From Amaurobius ferox (Eukaryota > Arthropoda > Arachnida > Araneae > Amaurobiidae): a DNA stretch of 64,000 nt. The notes beneath the pieces were generated by a model, which saw only the letters and a program-made list of their open reading frames with translations, did not search any database and was not told where the DNA came from. Below, piece after piece: positions 1 through 11,269 of this stretch. The position numbers and the translations under genes were made by a program. Numbering within the stretch: the stretch's first letter is position 1; every line of letters starts with the position of its first letter. The stretch is taken from assembly GCA_951213105.1 (NCBI GenBank), contig OX578136.1, positions 69,425,230 to 69,489,229 of the forward strand, given 5' to 3'.

Positions 1-347
1 TGATTGTTTAGTGAAGTTCTTAAATGCAGTGTAAGTTTCATGTTTTCTTTTGACGTCATGTTTTCTTTATTGTGAGGTAAAGGGTACCTCACTTCTCGTG
101 GGTTAGACACGGATACCAGGTTATGCCCCAATAACTCCTGTACGTTTTCCTCTTTATTGAGCTTTTGCATTCTAGTTCTAATAAACTACTGATTGCTTCT
201 TTACGGCAAATGGTTATGCAACACATACAAAAACTCAGAGCTCCTATACTTAAGTTTGTGGAGCTCTCAAATTGCCTCCAATGATATCCTCCATGATCTG
301 ATCAATCAACAATAGTATGATCATTTGTACTGTTTTGCACATTTATT

Positions 348-1299
348 ACTTTCCTTATATACATAATGTATAAGGAAAGTATTGTGACGGGGTCGAAAAT
401 TCGAATTCGAGTTTTCGACGGGAGAGCACGTTTCAAGCATCCCTGATCACGAATCAAACATTTTTGAAGTGATGTCTCTCTCTCTGTGTGTGTGTGTAAG
501 TATGTGTGTGTGTGTGTGTGTGTGTGTGTCAGTGAGTCTGTGGAGACGATAACTGACGAACGAATGGACCGATTCGAACGAAATTTGGTACAAAATCACA
601 ATCCGTAAACACTGGAAGCCTATTGTTTTTATACGCAATCGAATGTTCAGAACCCCCTAAATTTTCGAGTGAAATTTTGAAAAAAATCGTCAAAAAATCA
701 AAACCGCTAATAAAGTTACGCAAATAGATATTTCTGATGTAATTTTTCATTAGAAAACGATTGACATAAATTTTAGAAAGCTAACATGAACCGTACTCGA
801 GATAATGCACATTTTTAAAAAATATTATCAAAAAGTTATGTAAAATAAAAAAATATATATATTTCCTATTGAGAAACATGTTCACTTTTCATATGTAAAA
901 CCATGCGATAAATTTTGTGACATTATTCTCGTGGATCTAGCTCGTTCCATTCTTGAAAAAGGATACTTTGAGTAATACTTTTGTATTTGAACGCCAATAG
1001 CCATTTATCTGCTGTAAGGAATAACGTATTTCTCCGTCCATAACGCTTGGCGAGATTTTGGCGACGAATTTGTCCCAATGTCGCCAACTTGGCGCCATTT
1101 TTAATTGTTGCCAAATTAACAAAAATCTCGGCAAATGGATAAAAATGAAGTTAAATCAATGAAAATGACGACTAATTGAAGAAAATGCAATATCTTGGAA
1201 AGAATATACGTATCTACTATAAGAATAACATTATTTTAATTGCAAAAGTAGTAAATTCATTGCATTATATAAGGAAAGTCATGTGTTGCCCACATCAGA
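348..1299 (+). repeat. Family A repeat, full copy A1
   Basis: A ~950-bp dispersed repeat found at least seven more times here. It starts with a hairpin (ACTTTCCTTATATA against its complement ending ATAAGGAAAGT), followed by a shared GTTTTCGACGG motif, a TG tract (481-530), the P1 phrase (547-586), an interior, a TTGGCGA/TCGCCAA-rich part (about 1045-1135), and a 3' end carrying ATAAGGAAAGTCATGTG then CCCACATCAGA. The 5' and 3' ends share a short inverted repeat. No coding capacity is seen; open frames on both strands are incidental. It is inserted in the BEL/Pao relic. Transposon class is unresolved; it is non-autonomous. Confidence 0.85.
481..530. repeat. TC/TG microsatellite inside A1
   Basis: An alternating TC then TG run interrupted by AAGTATG. 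A TG tract at this place is constant in family A but its length varies from copy to copy. Confidence 0.9.
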
Positions 1300-1995
1300 T
1301 TTTTTCTTATTGCTTTACCTTAAAATGCAGGCACGAACCCTGTTATCCAGTTCTTCAATAAGTTTTTCTATTCGGGCTCTGTAAGTTACGTATGTTGGGG
1401 AGTAATTTTTCCTTTTGTAGTAACATGATATCGAGGACCATATATTTTACATTCCACAGGTAATTCCAAACTCTTGAATATTTTTAAGCATTCCTTGTTA
1501 AATTTCCTCCAAAAATATCCATTAGATCGCATAGGTCCGATGTTGTTATGCTCGAATTCTGAAGGTACATATTTTAATTGTTTTTTGCTGAGGAAATGAC
1601 TGGAGTTAAAACCACTTATATATTCCGCTATATTGTGTTAACGAACAATTATGTAGCATTTCATCAATACGCACTAGTACTGTGGTGAGTTGTTCCTCTG
1701 TGAGTAAGGCACGACCAAGAGGTTTGCTTGAGCCACGTTTGGTGGTTTCTATTATATGTTCCCGCCATCCTTCTCACCAAGCTGCGCGTGGTTCAATGAA
1801 TTTTCAGAAGATACCATGATGGGTATAAAACTGAATTATTTAAGTTTCTGAAAGAGTGTTCCAAACGTTGGTCAATTATTTGTTTGCTGCTTGAACAGTT
1901 GTTGCATTGTCGGCATAAACAGTGTGCGAAATCCTGAAGCCTTCAACAAATCTTTGGAAAGTCATTAAAAAAAGAGAGAGTATAATGGCACGTGT

Positions 1996-2054
1996 TGAAG
2001 ACCCAGACCGTCCGACTCGTCCAGAGGACTAAGAGTAACTAGTTGGACGGCCGG
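1996..2054 (-). mobile_element. Micro-element M1 (59 bp) with 14-bp target duplication
   Basis: A 59-bp insertion beginning TGAAGACCCAGACCGTCCG and ending TTGGACGGCCGG. It is flanked by exact direct repeats ATAATGGCACGTGT at 1982-1995 and 2055-2068. It lies inside the BEL/Pao integrase coding remnant, where the frame reads through a single copy of the duplicated bases (residues TRAI). Internal complementary pairs (CCGTCC with GGACGG, GTCC with GGAC) could fold into a double stem. There is no poly-A tail. Strand is given relative to the SINE F tail, which M matches on the opposite strand. Confidence 0.85.
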
Positions 2055-3282
2055 ATAATGGCACGTGTGAATAATATGTATTTTTTAGGTGAATCGGAAG
2101 ATCTTATATGCAATGACCCAGCAAAGTCCAGTCCAGTAACCCTAAAGGGTCCAGATCACGTGACATGATCATGCGGAATGGGTATTTTTGTTTGGATACC
2201 TCTACTTTTGTTGACTATCTTGCATGGAATACATTTATGGAGAATACATTTAATCGTTTTTCTGCCCTGAATAGTCCAAAACTCTGACTCAAGTTCAGAT
2301 AACATAATGCGCGTACCCAAATGATGAAGATGGATGTTAGTGTATTAGAGAAGTGAGATTGGGCAAATGCATATGTCCTTCTATAAGTAGTGGATAATTC
2401 GTTGCAGATGAAAAATTGGAAAATGATAATCTTCGAGCAGTATAGAGTCATCTACCATAAGTGGACTAAATCGCGTGATATTTTCATTCCTCTGGTAATG
2501 GATGCCATTTTAGGAGTGCATACATCTCTGATGGAAAACAATTGCTTTGAGTTTCACGTATTAAGTAGTTGCGAGCAGTTGTCAATTTCATAGCCATTCA
2601 TTCTCCATACAATTTATTGTGAGATCGGCAGTAAAATATAAAGTGAAATATCCTGGTTGTTGTGCGGAAAAGTTTTATAATAGCTAAAGCTGGCAATGTC
2701 CATTGTGGGAGTTGAAATAGTTATGAGCAGTACTTGTGATGGTTTTCATTCTTTAGTTTTTGAAAAGCTTGTATTTTCTTGAGATTTGTAATTAGGATAC
2801 AAATGGCATGGTTAAACAAGTCGTGGTGTCATTTCCACCCAGCCTCTAATGTGATGAAAATTATAGGGAGTAGTACCTCGTGATATAATGCCCACAGAAT
2901 TTGAAGTTCTCAGATCAAGTTCTTAGTTACCACTGAGTGAATTGAAACATGTCGAAATCCCAGTAACAGTGTTATATACAAATGCTTCTCATCTATTTGA
3001 ATTATAGCGTATCCAGTTTAAAGAAACTGCTGATTCACTTTAAATTGTTGCAGCTCGCAAGTCAATACCAGTTGCTTTACAGATATAGTTAAGTAGGCGA
3101 GCTTCTATGAGAGCGGTTGGTAATTAATGTGGAGGTAAATCTATTTTTTTAATTGGGATAAATCCATTTCGACTGCAAACAATCTGTACTGAAAGCATCC
3201 TCCGGTATTGCGCATCCTAAAATTATGTGCACTGCATCCTAAAATTTTGACTTTAGTTTCTGATGGTTGGATTTTCTCTTGT

Positions 3283-3442
3283 CCACTCATGCTAATTTTT
3301 TGCAATGTCGGAATGAATAATTTTATGGAATTTCACACCTTGGGTCCAAATATCTTGAACATTCACTCGTGCCAATTTTTTGCAATGTCGGAAAGACTAA
3401 TTTTATGGAATTTCATACCTCGGGTCCAAATACATCTTGAAA
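3283..3442. repeat. 80-bp tandem duplication
   Basis: Two adjacent ~80-bp copies, the second starting about 3363, share the parts AATTTTTTGCAATGTCGG and TTTTATGGAATTTCA with scattered differences. They lie at the 5' (high-coordinate) side of the BEL/Pao relic, where I could not assign protein similarity. Confidence 0.85.
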
Positions 3443-3623
3443 AAGCAGTTTTCTTATATTGTCACTGAATCAGAGATTTTAAAAATAGAATATGCTGGTT
3501 ATTATGCAATTCTAACTTCGTTAACCACCGGATGCCACTTTCTAACTTTGTTAGAAAGTGGCTGTGTAATGTTGTTAAAGTTTATGTGCAATATATTATC
3601 GGTAGTATTTCAAATTAATCCAA

Positions 3624-3890
3624 TTATTTTAGAAATGTCCTTAAATTACTACCATTAGTTCTATAAACATTTTTAAGAAGAGAATAATTAGTCGCCTCTT
3701 TTCTCATAGGTAATGCAATAGTCCACATAAGCCCTGTCAGATTCTGGTAGAGTAGCATGATGTCATGATGAGTATTTTCATCAGCAGCAAACATCCCCAT
3801 AAGCCCTGTCAGATTCTGGTAGAGTAACATGATGTCATGATGAGTATTTTCATCAGTAGCAAACATCCCCATAAAGAATGTTCGATCCAA
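3624..3890 (-). other. 72-bp in-frame tandem duplication inside an 88-codon frame
   Basis: CATAAGCCCTGTCAG starts at 3726 and again at 3798, and the unit ends at 3870, so the period is exactly 72 bp (24 codons) and a minus-strand frame stays open. The repeated peptide contains DENTHHDIMLLYQNLTGL. I do not recognise the peptide. It lies upstream of the BEL/Pao relic in that element's direction and could be a diverged part of it. Conserved length in multiples of three may be chance. Confidence 0.5.
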
Positions 3891-4029
3891 ATGTCGAGAA
3901 GCAAATGAGTGCTTTTCCCCAAAAGTTCTCTAAGAGATGCAAAAAGCAAGAAGGGACTGCAAGTAAGTCAAACGAGAGTCGGTTGAATCAATAAGTCAAA
4001 ATTCCATCAGTGATATTTGGTTGCTCGTA

Positions 4030-4158
4030 CGTGACGCATCTAGTATTTTATATATCTAGTATATATATATCTAGTATATATATCTAGTATATATATCTAG
4101 TATATATATCTAGTATGACGCATCTAGTATGTGACGCATCTAGTACGTGACGCATCTA
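4030..4158. repeat. CTAGTATATATAT mini-satellite with GTGACGCATCTAGTA borders
   Basis: About six copies of a 12-16 bp CTAGTATATATAT unit are bracketed by copies of GTGACGCATCTAGTA, one on the left and two or three on the right. It looks like replication slippage from the single GACGCATCTAGTA unit. Confidence 0.85.
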
Positions 4159-4848
4159 TTTATGTGTTACAGATAACATAGATTTTTGGAACAATTTATG
4201 TGAAAGTAGCAATCATGCTGATGGTTCAGAAAAGGCATTAACATGCTGAAATTAATTAATATGTAGCTTCCAATTTATTTGTCCCCTCAGAAAATACTGA
4301 CAGGCTAGTTTCCAATTAAGAAAATATCCCAAAACTAAATTCTCTAGTATCTAAATCAAAAGGACCTTCAAATGTTCGAATTTCTATAAGGAATGAAAAA
4401 ATACCAAATTACGCATGCTTTTTACTTGAAATCTTATAAAACTACCATCTATGTTAATTGATACTTCTCTTCTCTTCTCTTATCTGAAAATTCTCTTGGT
4501 TATCGGTATCATTCTGAAAGAGCTAGTCCACTTCACCCTTTTATTTATTTCTGAAAATGAAATGTTTACCGCTCCTATATAGATAGACAGAACGAAATTT
4601 AGCAAGAGAATAAGGGGAATGGACGGTATCCATTATCATTTCTAAGTATAGAAACGAGTTAAAAATTGATTTGAACTACATCGCAAGATAAGACAACTGG
4701 ATATTTGACGCATGCACTTTAAAAAAATTGTTTTCAAAATTCACACAAATTTGCTCTAAACACTCCAGCAGTTTTTGAGATAACAAATAATACACAACTT
4801 TTAGAAAATCCAGTTTTATAGCTAAACTATATACATTTTTCGATTTTT
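4159..4848. other. Unassigned AT-rich sequence
   Basis: No open frame of note, no tandem structure and no match to the repeat families named here. 3891-4029 is likewise unassigned. Confidence 0.5.
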
Positions 4849-5644
4849 ACTTTCCCTGGAATACATGGTAATGTATAGGGAAAGTATTGGAAGCATGTCG
4901 AAAATCGCAACTCGAGTTTTCGACGGATCTACACGTTTCAAGACCTCTAGAATACGAAAAAACCATTTTTAGCGTGACGTATGTGTCTGTGTGTCTGTCT
5001 GTGCAGATTTTGTATCCACTCTAACTAAAATACTAATGGACAGAATTTCATAAAATTTGGTAGGTAGGTCACTTGTAGGCGAGTGTGGTTCTGTTTAATT
5101 TTGGGTACGATTCGGGATAAAAAAACCCGCCTTTTTTTGCGAAATGACCCGCAAAAGCTTGTATCCACTCTAGCGGAAAAACTAATGGACCGAATTTCAC
5201 AAAATTCGGTATATAAGTTACCTGTGGGACAATCTGGTGCTGATTAGATTTTGGTATGATTCGGAAAAAATAACCTTTTTTTTTTTGAAAAATGGCGCAC
5301 AAAAATCGCCAAAATCTAAAATAAAACACTACGTATGCTCAAATATATCCATTAAATACTTGTTTAATACGTAATTTTTGACGAAGAAAATAATTAGACC
5401 AACCCCACTACACTAGGACTAACTGTTCTTGAGATATTTGAGATGTTTTAGTTTTTCGTATTTTCTCTACGACACCTACGAAAAGAAGTCCAGTTATCAA
5501 ATGAGAACGAAAATTGAATTAAAAGTGAATTAAATGTAATTAAAATATATAGAATATAAATCTAAATAGAATATAAATCTAAAATAATCTATTAAAATAT
5601 AGAATATAAATCTGCAGAGAAAATCATGTGCTGCCCACATTAGA
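4849..5644 (+). repeat. Family B repeat, full copy B1
   Basis: A ~790-bp repeat starting ACTTTCCCTG with a terminal hairpin, then GTTTTCGACGG, a TG/CTGT tract, P1 at 5019-5058, a second P1 150 bp later, the phrase TGTTCTTGAGATATTTGAG near 5420-5440, and a 3' end GCAGAGAAAATCATGTG then CCCACATTAGA. Head and tail match family A, while the interior differs. Minus-strand frames across the two P1 copies give peptides such as PNFVKFGPLVF; these are incidental. Non-autonomous, class unresolved. Confidence 0.85.
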
Positions 5645-6789
5645 TTTTTTTTTCTTCCTTTACGTCTACACAACACGCGTCACCAAAATACGGTCGTATC
5701 AGTGGTTTTTGAGATTACAAAGGGCTAACGATTTGACGCATATACACACATCTACAGACCGTTAAACGATATGGTATTTAGGGACGAAAAATCGATCGAT
5801 GAAAAATACCGACGGAAAATCGACTTGTGATTAAATCACGACCACTATAATTTTTTTAGACTACATCGGTTAAAAAAAAATGTTTCTTAATCTATTGAAA
5901 AGTAAATCCACCAAGAAAAGTGGTACAAGTCACATTACTATCTCATCATGTTTTCTTCTACGTCAGAGCAGGGAAGTAAAATTGTAGTTTTTATTAATAA
6001 TTGTTGATTTTGATACTTTATTTTTCGGAAATTATTCAGTAAAATCGATCTGAATGCGAATACATGCATAGTTCACTAAACAATGTATAGCTAATCCTAT
6101 ACCTAGTAATTGCTGTGTTTCCAAAAGACATATTTTTGTAATCAAAATCATTTATATACTATCTGAATTTTCTCTTAGTATGCAATTTTCTCATAATGCA
6201 AAAAATAAGTCGATTTTATATAATTATGTAGGCTAGGCATCATACGTGGTAAAACTTACAATTTTATACAGGAAATCCTACAAATTTTACAGATCATGCT
6301 AACAGTTTCTCATAATAAGCAAATATACTGTGGTTACCAAATAAATTCATGTGTCGTTCCTATCCATATGCAATAAGAACTAATTCTGAGAAATATGTAC
6401 AAATCCGTCTGGTTTGACTTCCCAATTTTGGTTTGATGGATCATTCATTATTCCGTTGCGTTCCGTATTATACCACACAATGTTCCGGTTTCCCATTGTG
6501 AGCTACACAATGATGACAGCATCAGTATTCAGTGGCGTGTTGGAATTCTAATAGCGGGCTCCAATTTTATTCTGCTTGGAGTTTTAAAGTGCTTTGAGGA
6601 TTTTATCAATGAGGAGTAATGAAATAGGATAAATTCTGCACATTATGTAAGGAGTATATTTTGTTAAGTAAAATATTATTAATGTACTTTAAATAGACTA
6701 AATGTCTCTATGGAATTTCTGGAATAGACGATTTAATTTGTATTTCAATGTTAAACCAAGTATAAAAATCATACTTTTTGTATTGTTGA
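5645..6789. other. Unassigned AT-rich sequence
   Basis: I see no gene, tandem repeat or family member between the end of B1 and the first family C copy. Confidence 0.5.
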
Positions 6790-8870
6790 TAATCTATATA
6801 TATAAAATATCATTATAATCTATATAAATAAAATTGAAAATCTGTCTATCTGTCTGTCCCATCATAACGGGAGAACGTCTGAACCGAATTTGATGAAATT
6901 TTGTTGGTGGCCTTGAAATAACCCAACTTAAAATTTAGTTTATGTTTCGAGTTTCTACGACAAGTGGTTCTAGAGATATTAGTGGAAAACGAAACTTTCG
7001 TTTGTCTCATCATCGACTGAGAAAGGCTGAACCGAATTTAATTAAATTTTGTGATATAGCCTTGAAATAGCTCCCTTTGAATTTAGTCCGAGTTTAGAGT
7101 TTCGAAGACCAGGCGTTGTCGAGATATTAATGAAAAACGAAACTTTTTCCTAGGAGTTCTACTCTCTAACTCCCTGGTTTGTCCAAACGAAAAGGTTGGA
7201 AATCGTTTGTTTAAAACGTGAAAGTGAATTAAAATTTCATCTCTGAGTTTGGTATGAGATTTTAGCTCTAATTAGTCACTTTCTGAAAGCATGAATTATT
7301 TGAAAAAATAATTTAATTCGAACATCTATTTATTCGAACATCATTTATTTTTCACAAGCTTTTACTCAACAATAAAAAGTATTAAGAAATCAAAATAATT
7401 CTATCTTATATCATGTGGCTCGGCAATGCAATTAAACTAAATGTGTTTGTTAATGTTTATTATAATTTTTTCGATTTGAATAATAAATAAATGAATATAA
7501 AATAAATCTTATAAATGAATAGTTTGATTTTCCTTTTAATTATATTAATTGCGGACTGCGTACATCACTTCAATTTATTTTGGCAAAGGTTTTCAAGCTT
7601 ATATATTGTGTGTTAGCTGATAAACTCATATATTGTATTTAGCCAATAAATTCATTTAGCCGATGTTGAAACAGAAAAAGTGCAGAACTGGTATATCTTT
7701 TAATACAATTTTAGTGTTTTCATTTAGTGTATACAAACGGGATTATTATGTTTTATTCCGATCTGCATATTCAGAGCTGCGAATTTAGCAACATATCGCT
7801 AACTTGGCAACTTTACTTAAATGTTGCCAAATTGACGAAAATGTCGCCAAACCTTCCACAGAGATAGCGTTATTCAGACGATATATTTTTCACCAATGTA
7901 GTTGAAGGGAATTCTATCATGTCGCTTGGCAACGGATTTAAATCCAATATGTTTATGCGGTAGATGATTTTAATTAAATATTTTCAGATTTGAATAATGA
8001 AGATATGCATATACAATAAATTCCATTGCCATTGCATTTTCGACTGGATAATATAAATTAAGGTCTTCGGGTTTAAACATTATTATTATTTATATTTCAG
8101 GGAATTATTGATTCAGACATTATCGATAATTTCAAGTTATTATGCCATTGTTTTATTGCAATAAAATTGTTGAAACTCATATGTTGTACTTTGTATGGGA
8201 TTATCTTCTACGAGAATATAAGTAGTATAGGTATATTGGCATATATTTTGACATATATTGTTAAATATAGGAATCAAGAACGGTGATTATCAATATTTTC
8301 AATTTATTACATAATCTGTTTCATTTTGGCAAAGATTTTGAGACTCACGTCGTAATACGGGTAATCTTCTACTAACACTTGGTATATCTTCTAATCTACG
8401 ACATTAAAAGTACTACGGGTATATCTTCCTATATTATTTTAGCACTTTCATTTTAGCGTATATTGGAATCAATTACTACTTTCAGGTTTAAAGATTACGG
8501 ATTTATCAATATTTTCAATTTATACATGTAATCTATTAATACAGGTTATATCTTCTAATATTCGCGCATATAAGTAGTACGGGTCCCATACAATTTTATT
8601 TTGCATATATTGATTGAATTCTATATATATTTTTAAAATTTGCTTACAAAAGGGGTCAGGATGTTTTATTCTTCAGATCTGCCCGTGAAGATAATTTTGT
8701 ATAGCGAGAACAGAAATTCTTAACCTTCTTTTTATGAGCATTGAATTAAATATTTTAATAGACTATTTTGATTAAAAATGTCATTTAGTATATTATAGGA
8801 ATTTGCACATTATTGTGAATTTTGAGTTTCTTTATAATATATACTCCGTACGAAAAACAGGTATGCTGCT
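6790..8870 (+). repeat. Family C repeat, longest copy C1
   Basis: It starts with TATATAAATAAAATTG and a CTGTCTGTCTGTC tract, then P1 (6862-6901) and a second P1 148 bp later. Each P1 is followed by a GAGATATTA phrase. A long interior follows with reiterated ATATAAGTAGTACGGGTATA and TTTTCAATTTATTAC modules, and the end is ATATACTCCGTACGAA then GGTATGCTGCT. 7795-7856 carries GTTGCCAAATTGACGAAAAT, a module also present in family A. No protein is recognised. The class is unresolved. Confidence 0.8.
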
Positions 8871-10362
8871 ATTCTATATAAATAAAATTGAAAATTTGTC
8901 TGTCTGTATGTTTGTCTCATCATTACGGGCGAACGGCTGAACAAAATTTGATGAAATTTTGTGGATAGGTTCGGGATAGCCAAATTTAAAATTAGTCCAT
9001 GTTTCGAGTTTCTTGTACTTGAGTTTTTATGATCAAGGGCTGATTAGATATTAATTAAAAACCCGCAGTTAAATCTTTCATAGACATGGCAATATGCAGA
9101 CGATATTTTTCCGTTAATTTATTCAAAGAAAATAATACCATGCCGCTTAGCAACAGGTTTATATCCAATGTGTTTATGCAGCAGAAGACTTTTATTAAAT
9201 CTTTTCTAATTTAAATAATAAAGAAACGTATATGAAATAAATTTTATCGAAATTGCATTTTTGACTGGATTATATTAATTACAGCCATCAGGTTTAAATA
9301 TTACTTTGGGATTATTGATATTTTCAATTTATTACGTTATGTGTTTAATTTTGACAAAAACGGTTGAAACTCATATATTGTAGTAGTAAGGGTAATTTTC
9401 TATTAGCACATGAGTATATCTCATGTGCTAATAGAAAATATAAGTAGCACGGTTATATAAGTAAAATATAAGTAGCACGGTTATGCCTTCCTATGCAATT
9501 TCAGAGCTTTCAGTTTGACATATATATTGGAATCAATTACGGCCTTCAAGTTTAAAGATATTTGATACTTTCATTTTATCACGTTATTTGTTGTATTTTG
9601 GCAAGGATATTTGAATTCATATATTGTAGTACGGGTAATTTTCTACTAAGACACGGGTATATCTTCTAATATTCGGGAATATAAGTAGTAGTGGTTACTT
9701 CATATACAATTTTAGAGCTTTTATTTTGGCATACATTTATTCAATTTCATATTTTTTGCAAATTTGTTTACCAACGGGAGTAGGCTGTTTTATTCTTCAG
9801 ATCTGTCAGCGAAGATAATTTTTGTATAGCCGAAACATAGATTTTCTAATCTACGAGAATGAAAGTATTAGGGTGTATCTTATACAATTTTAGCACTTTC
9901 ATTTTGGCATATATTGGCATCAATTACGGCCTTTCTGTTTAAGGAGTAGGGGGATTATTGATATTTTAATTGTATTATGTTATCTGTTATTTTTTGACAA
10001 ATATATTTCTCCTACCGATAAACAGGTATATATATCTTCTAATGTTCGAGAATATAAGCAGTACGGATATATCTTCCCATACAACTTTAATGCTTTTATT
10101 TTGACATATATTGATTTAATTTCATATTTTTTGTAAATTTGTTTACACAGGTAACCAGGATATTTTATTCGTCAGATCTTCCTAGGAAGACAATTTTGTA
10201 TAGTAAGAGCATAGATTTTTAACTACTTTTTAGGAGCATTAATTTTATTTTAATGGGATTCTGTGAATAACAACGGCATTTAGGATATTATAAAAATATA
10301 CACATGATTGTGAATTTTAAGTGTTTTATATTATATACTTCGTACGAAGAATGGGTATGCTA
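8871..10362 (+). repeat. Family C repeat C2
   Basis: It begins ATTCTATATAAATAAAATTG directly after the end motif of C1 and ends with CTTCGTACGAAGAATGGG. It is shorter than C1, with only one clear P1 (near 8935-8965) and a deletion of the second. It holds a perfect 20-bp palindrome at 9395-9439 and a local duplication of AAAATATAAGTAGCACGG near 9440 and 9465. Confidence 0.8.
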
Positions 10363-10374
10363 TCAATTATGTGA

Positions 10375-11269
10375 TATACCGATATAACTAAAATTGAAAA
10401 TCTGTTTGTCAGCCTGTTTGTTTGTCCCATCATCATGGGAGAACGACTGAATCGAAATTCATGAAATTTTGTGGGTAGCCTGAAAATAGCTCCACTTAAA
10501 ATGTTATTTATGCTTTGAGTTTCTACAACCAGTGGTTCTCGAGATATTAGTAAAAACAAAACTTTCGTTTGTCTCATCATCACGGGAGAACGGATGAAGC
10601 GAATTTAATGAAATTTTGTGGGTAGCCTTGAAATACCCCCCCCCCCCCCCCCCCATGAATTCAGTCCAAGTTTTGGGTTTTTAAGACTAGGGGTTGTCGA
10701 GATGTTAATGGAAAAGCGAAACTTTTTCCTCGGAGTTCTACTCTCTTAACTGCGTGGTTTAGACAAACGAAAAGGTTAAAAAGCGTTCGTTTAAATTGTG
10801 AAAGTGAATTAAAACTTTATCTCTGATGTTGTTGAAAGATTTTTGCGCTAATTAGTCACTATCTGAAAGTATCCATTGTTTGAAACATGAATTTAAATTG
10901 AAAATCTATCTCCATGGTTTATTTTTTACAAGCTTTTACTCAACAATGAAAGGTATAAAGAATTCAAAATGGTTATTTAATTTCGCAGTTTATAAGGAGG
11001 ATTCTATCTTATATCATGTTGCTTAGAAACGCAATTAAATTAAATCTGTCTGTTAATTTTTATTATTATTCTTCAGATATGCCCATGGAAATAATTTTGT
11101 GTAGCGAGGACAGAGATTCTTAAACTTCTTTATAGGAGCATTGTACTAAATATTTTAGCAGAATATTTTGATTAAAAGTGTCATTTAGTATACTACAGGA
11201 ATTTGCACATGATTGTGAATTTTAAATTTCTTTATATTATATACTCCGTACGAAGAACGTCCCAAGTAA
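10375..11269 (+). repeat. Family C repeat C3, internally deleted
   Basis: The two P1 copies are 147 bp apart, followed by the coding-free middle and then a jump to the end module TTATTCTTCAGAT and ACTCCGTACGAAGAACG. The ATATAAGTAGTACGG modules are missing. A run of 19 C lies at 10636-10654, where other copies have about six. The end abuts an ACGGTA-rich element at 11270. Confidence 0.8.

Larger units (their letters stand above)
1..3460 (-). pseudogene. BEL/Pao LTR-retrotransposon pol relic (antisense)
   Basis: Reading the minus strand from high to low coordinates gives the order RNase H region, integrase zinc-binding region, integrase core and pol C-terminus of a BEL/Pao element. Visible pieces are LIEARLLNYI near 3060-3150, YLIRETQ near 2540-2570, VTGLDFAG near 2110-2140, YADNATT near 1910-1940, FIEPRAAW near 1780-1800, LGRALLTEEQ near 1695-1730 and RVRACILR near 1320-1345. 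Stops and frame changes are frequent, so it is not functional. A family A copy (348-1299) and a 59-bp micro-insertion (1996-2054) split it. The stretch 1-347 should be its downstream end, but I could not identify an LTR. The limits are approximate; the family call rests on remembered BEL/Pao motifs in the right order. Confidence 0.75.

Noticed and set aside
348..1299. Helitron identity for families A and B
   Set aside because: A hairpin near the 3' end fits, but there is no CTRR end or 5' TC, and T-run duplications are suggested at B9.
1996..2054. Hammerhead or other self-cleaving ribozyme in M
   Set aside because: The conserved hammerhead core strings are absent; only simple stems are visible.
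4618..4640. A fourth M copy at GGACGGTATCC
   Set aside because: Only about ten bases match and there is no flanking duplication.
5069..5329. Minus-strand frames with NFVKFGPLVF-type peptides (also at 50469, 53331 and 54847)
   Set aside because: They are reverse translations of P1 inside family B, which is non-coding by every other sign.
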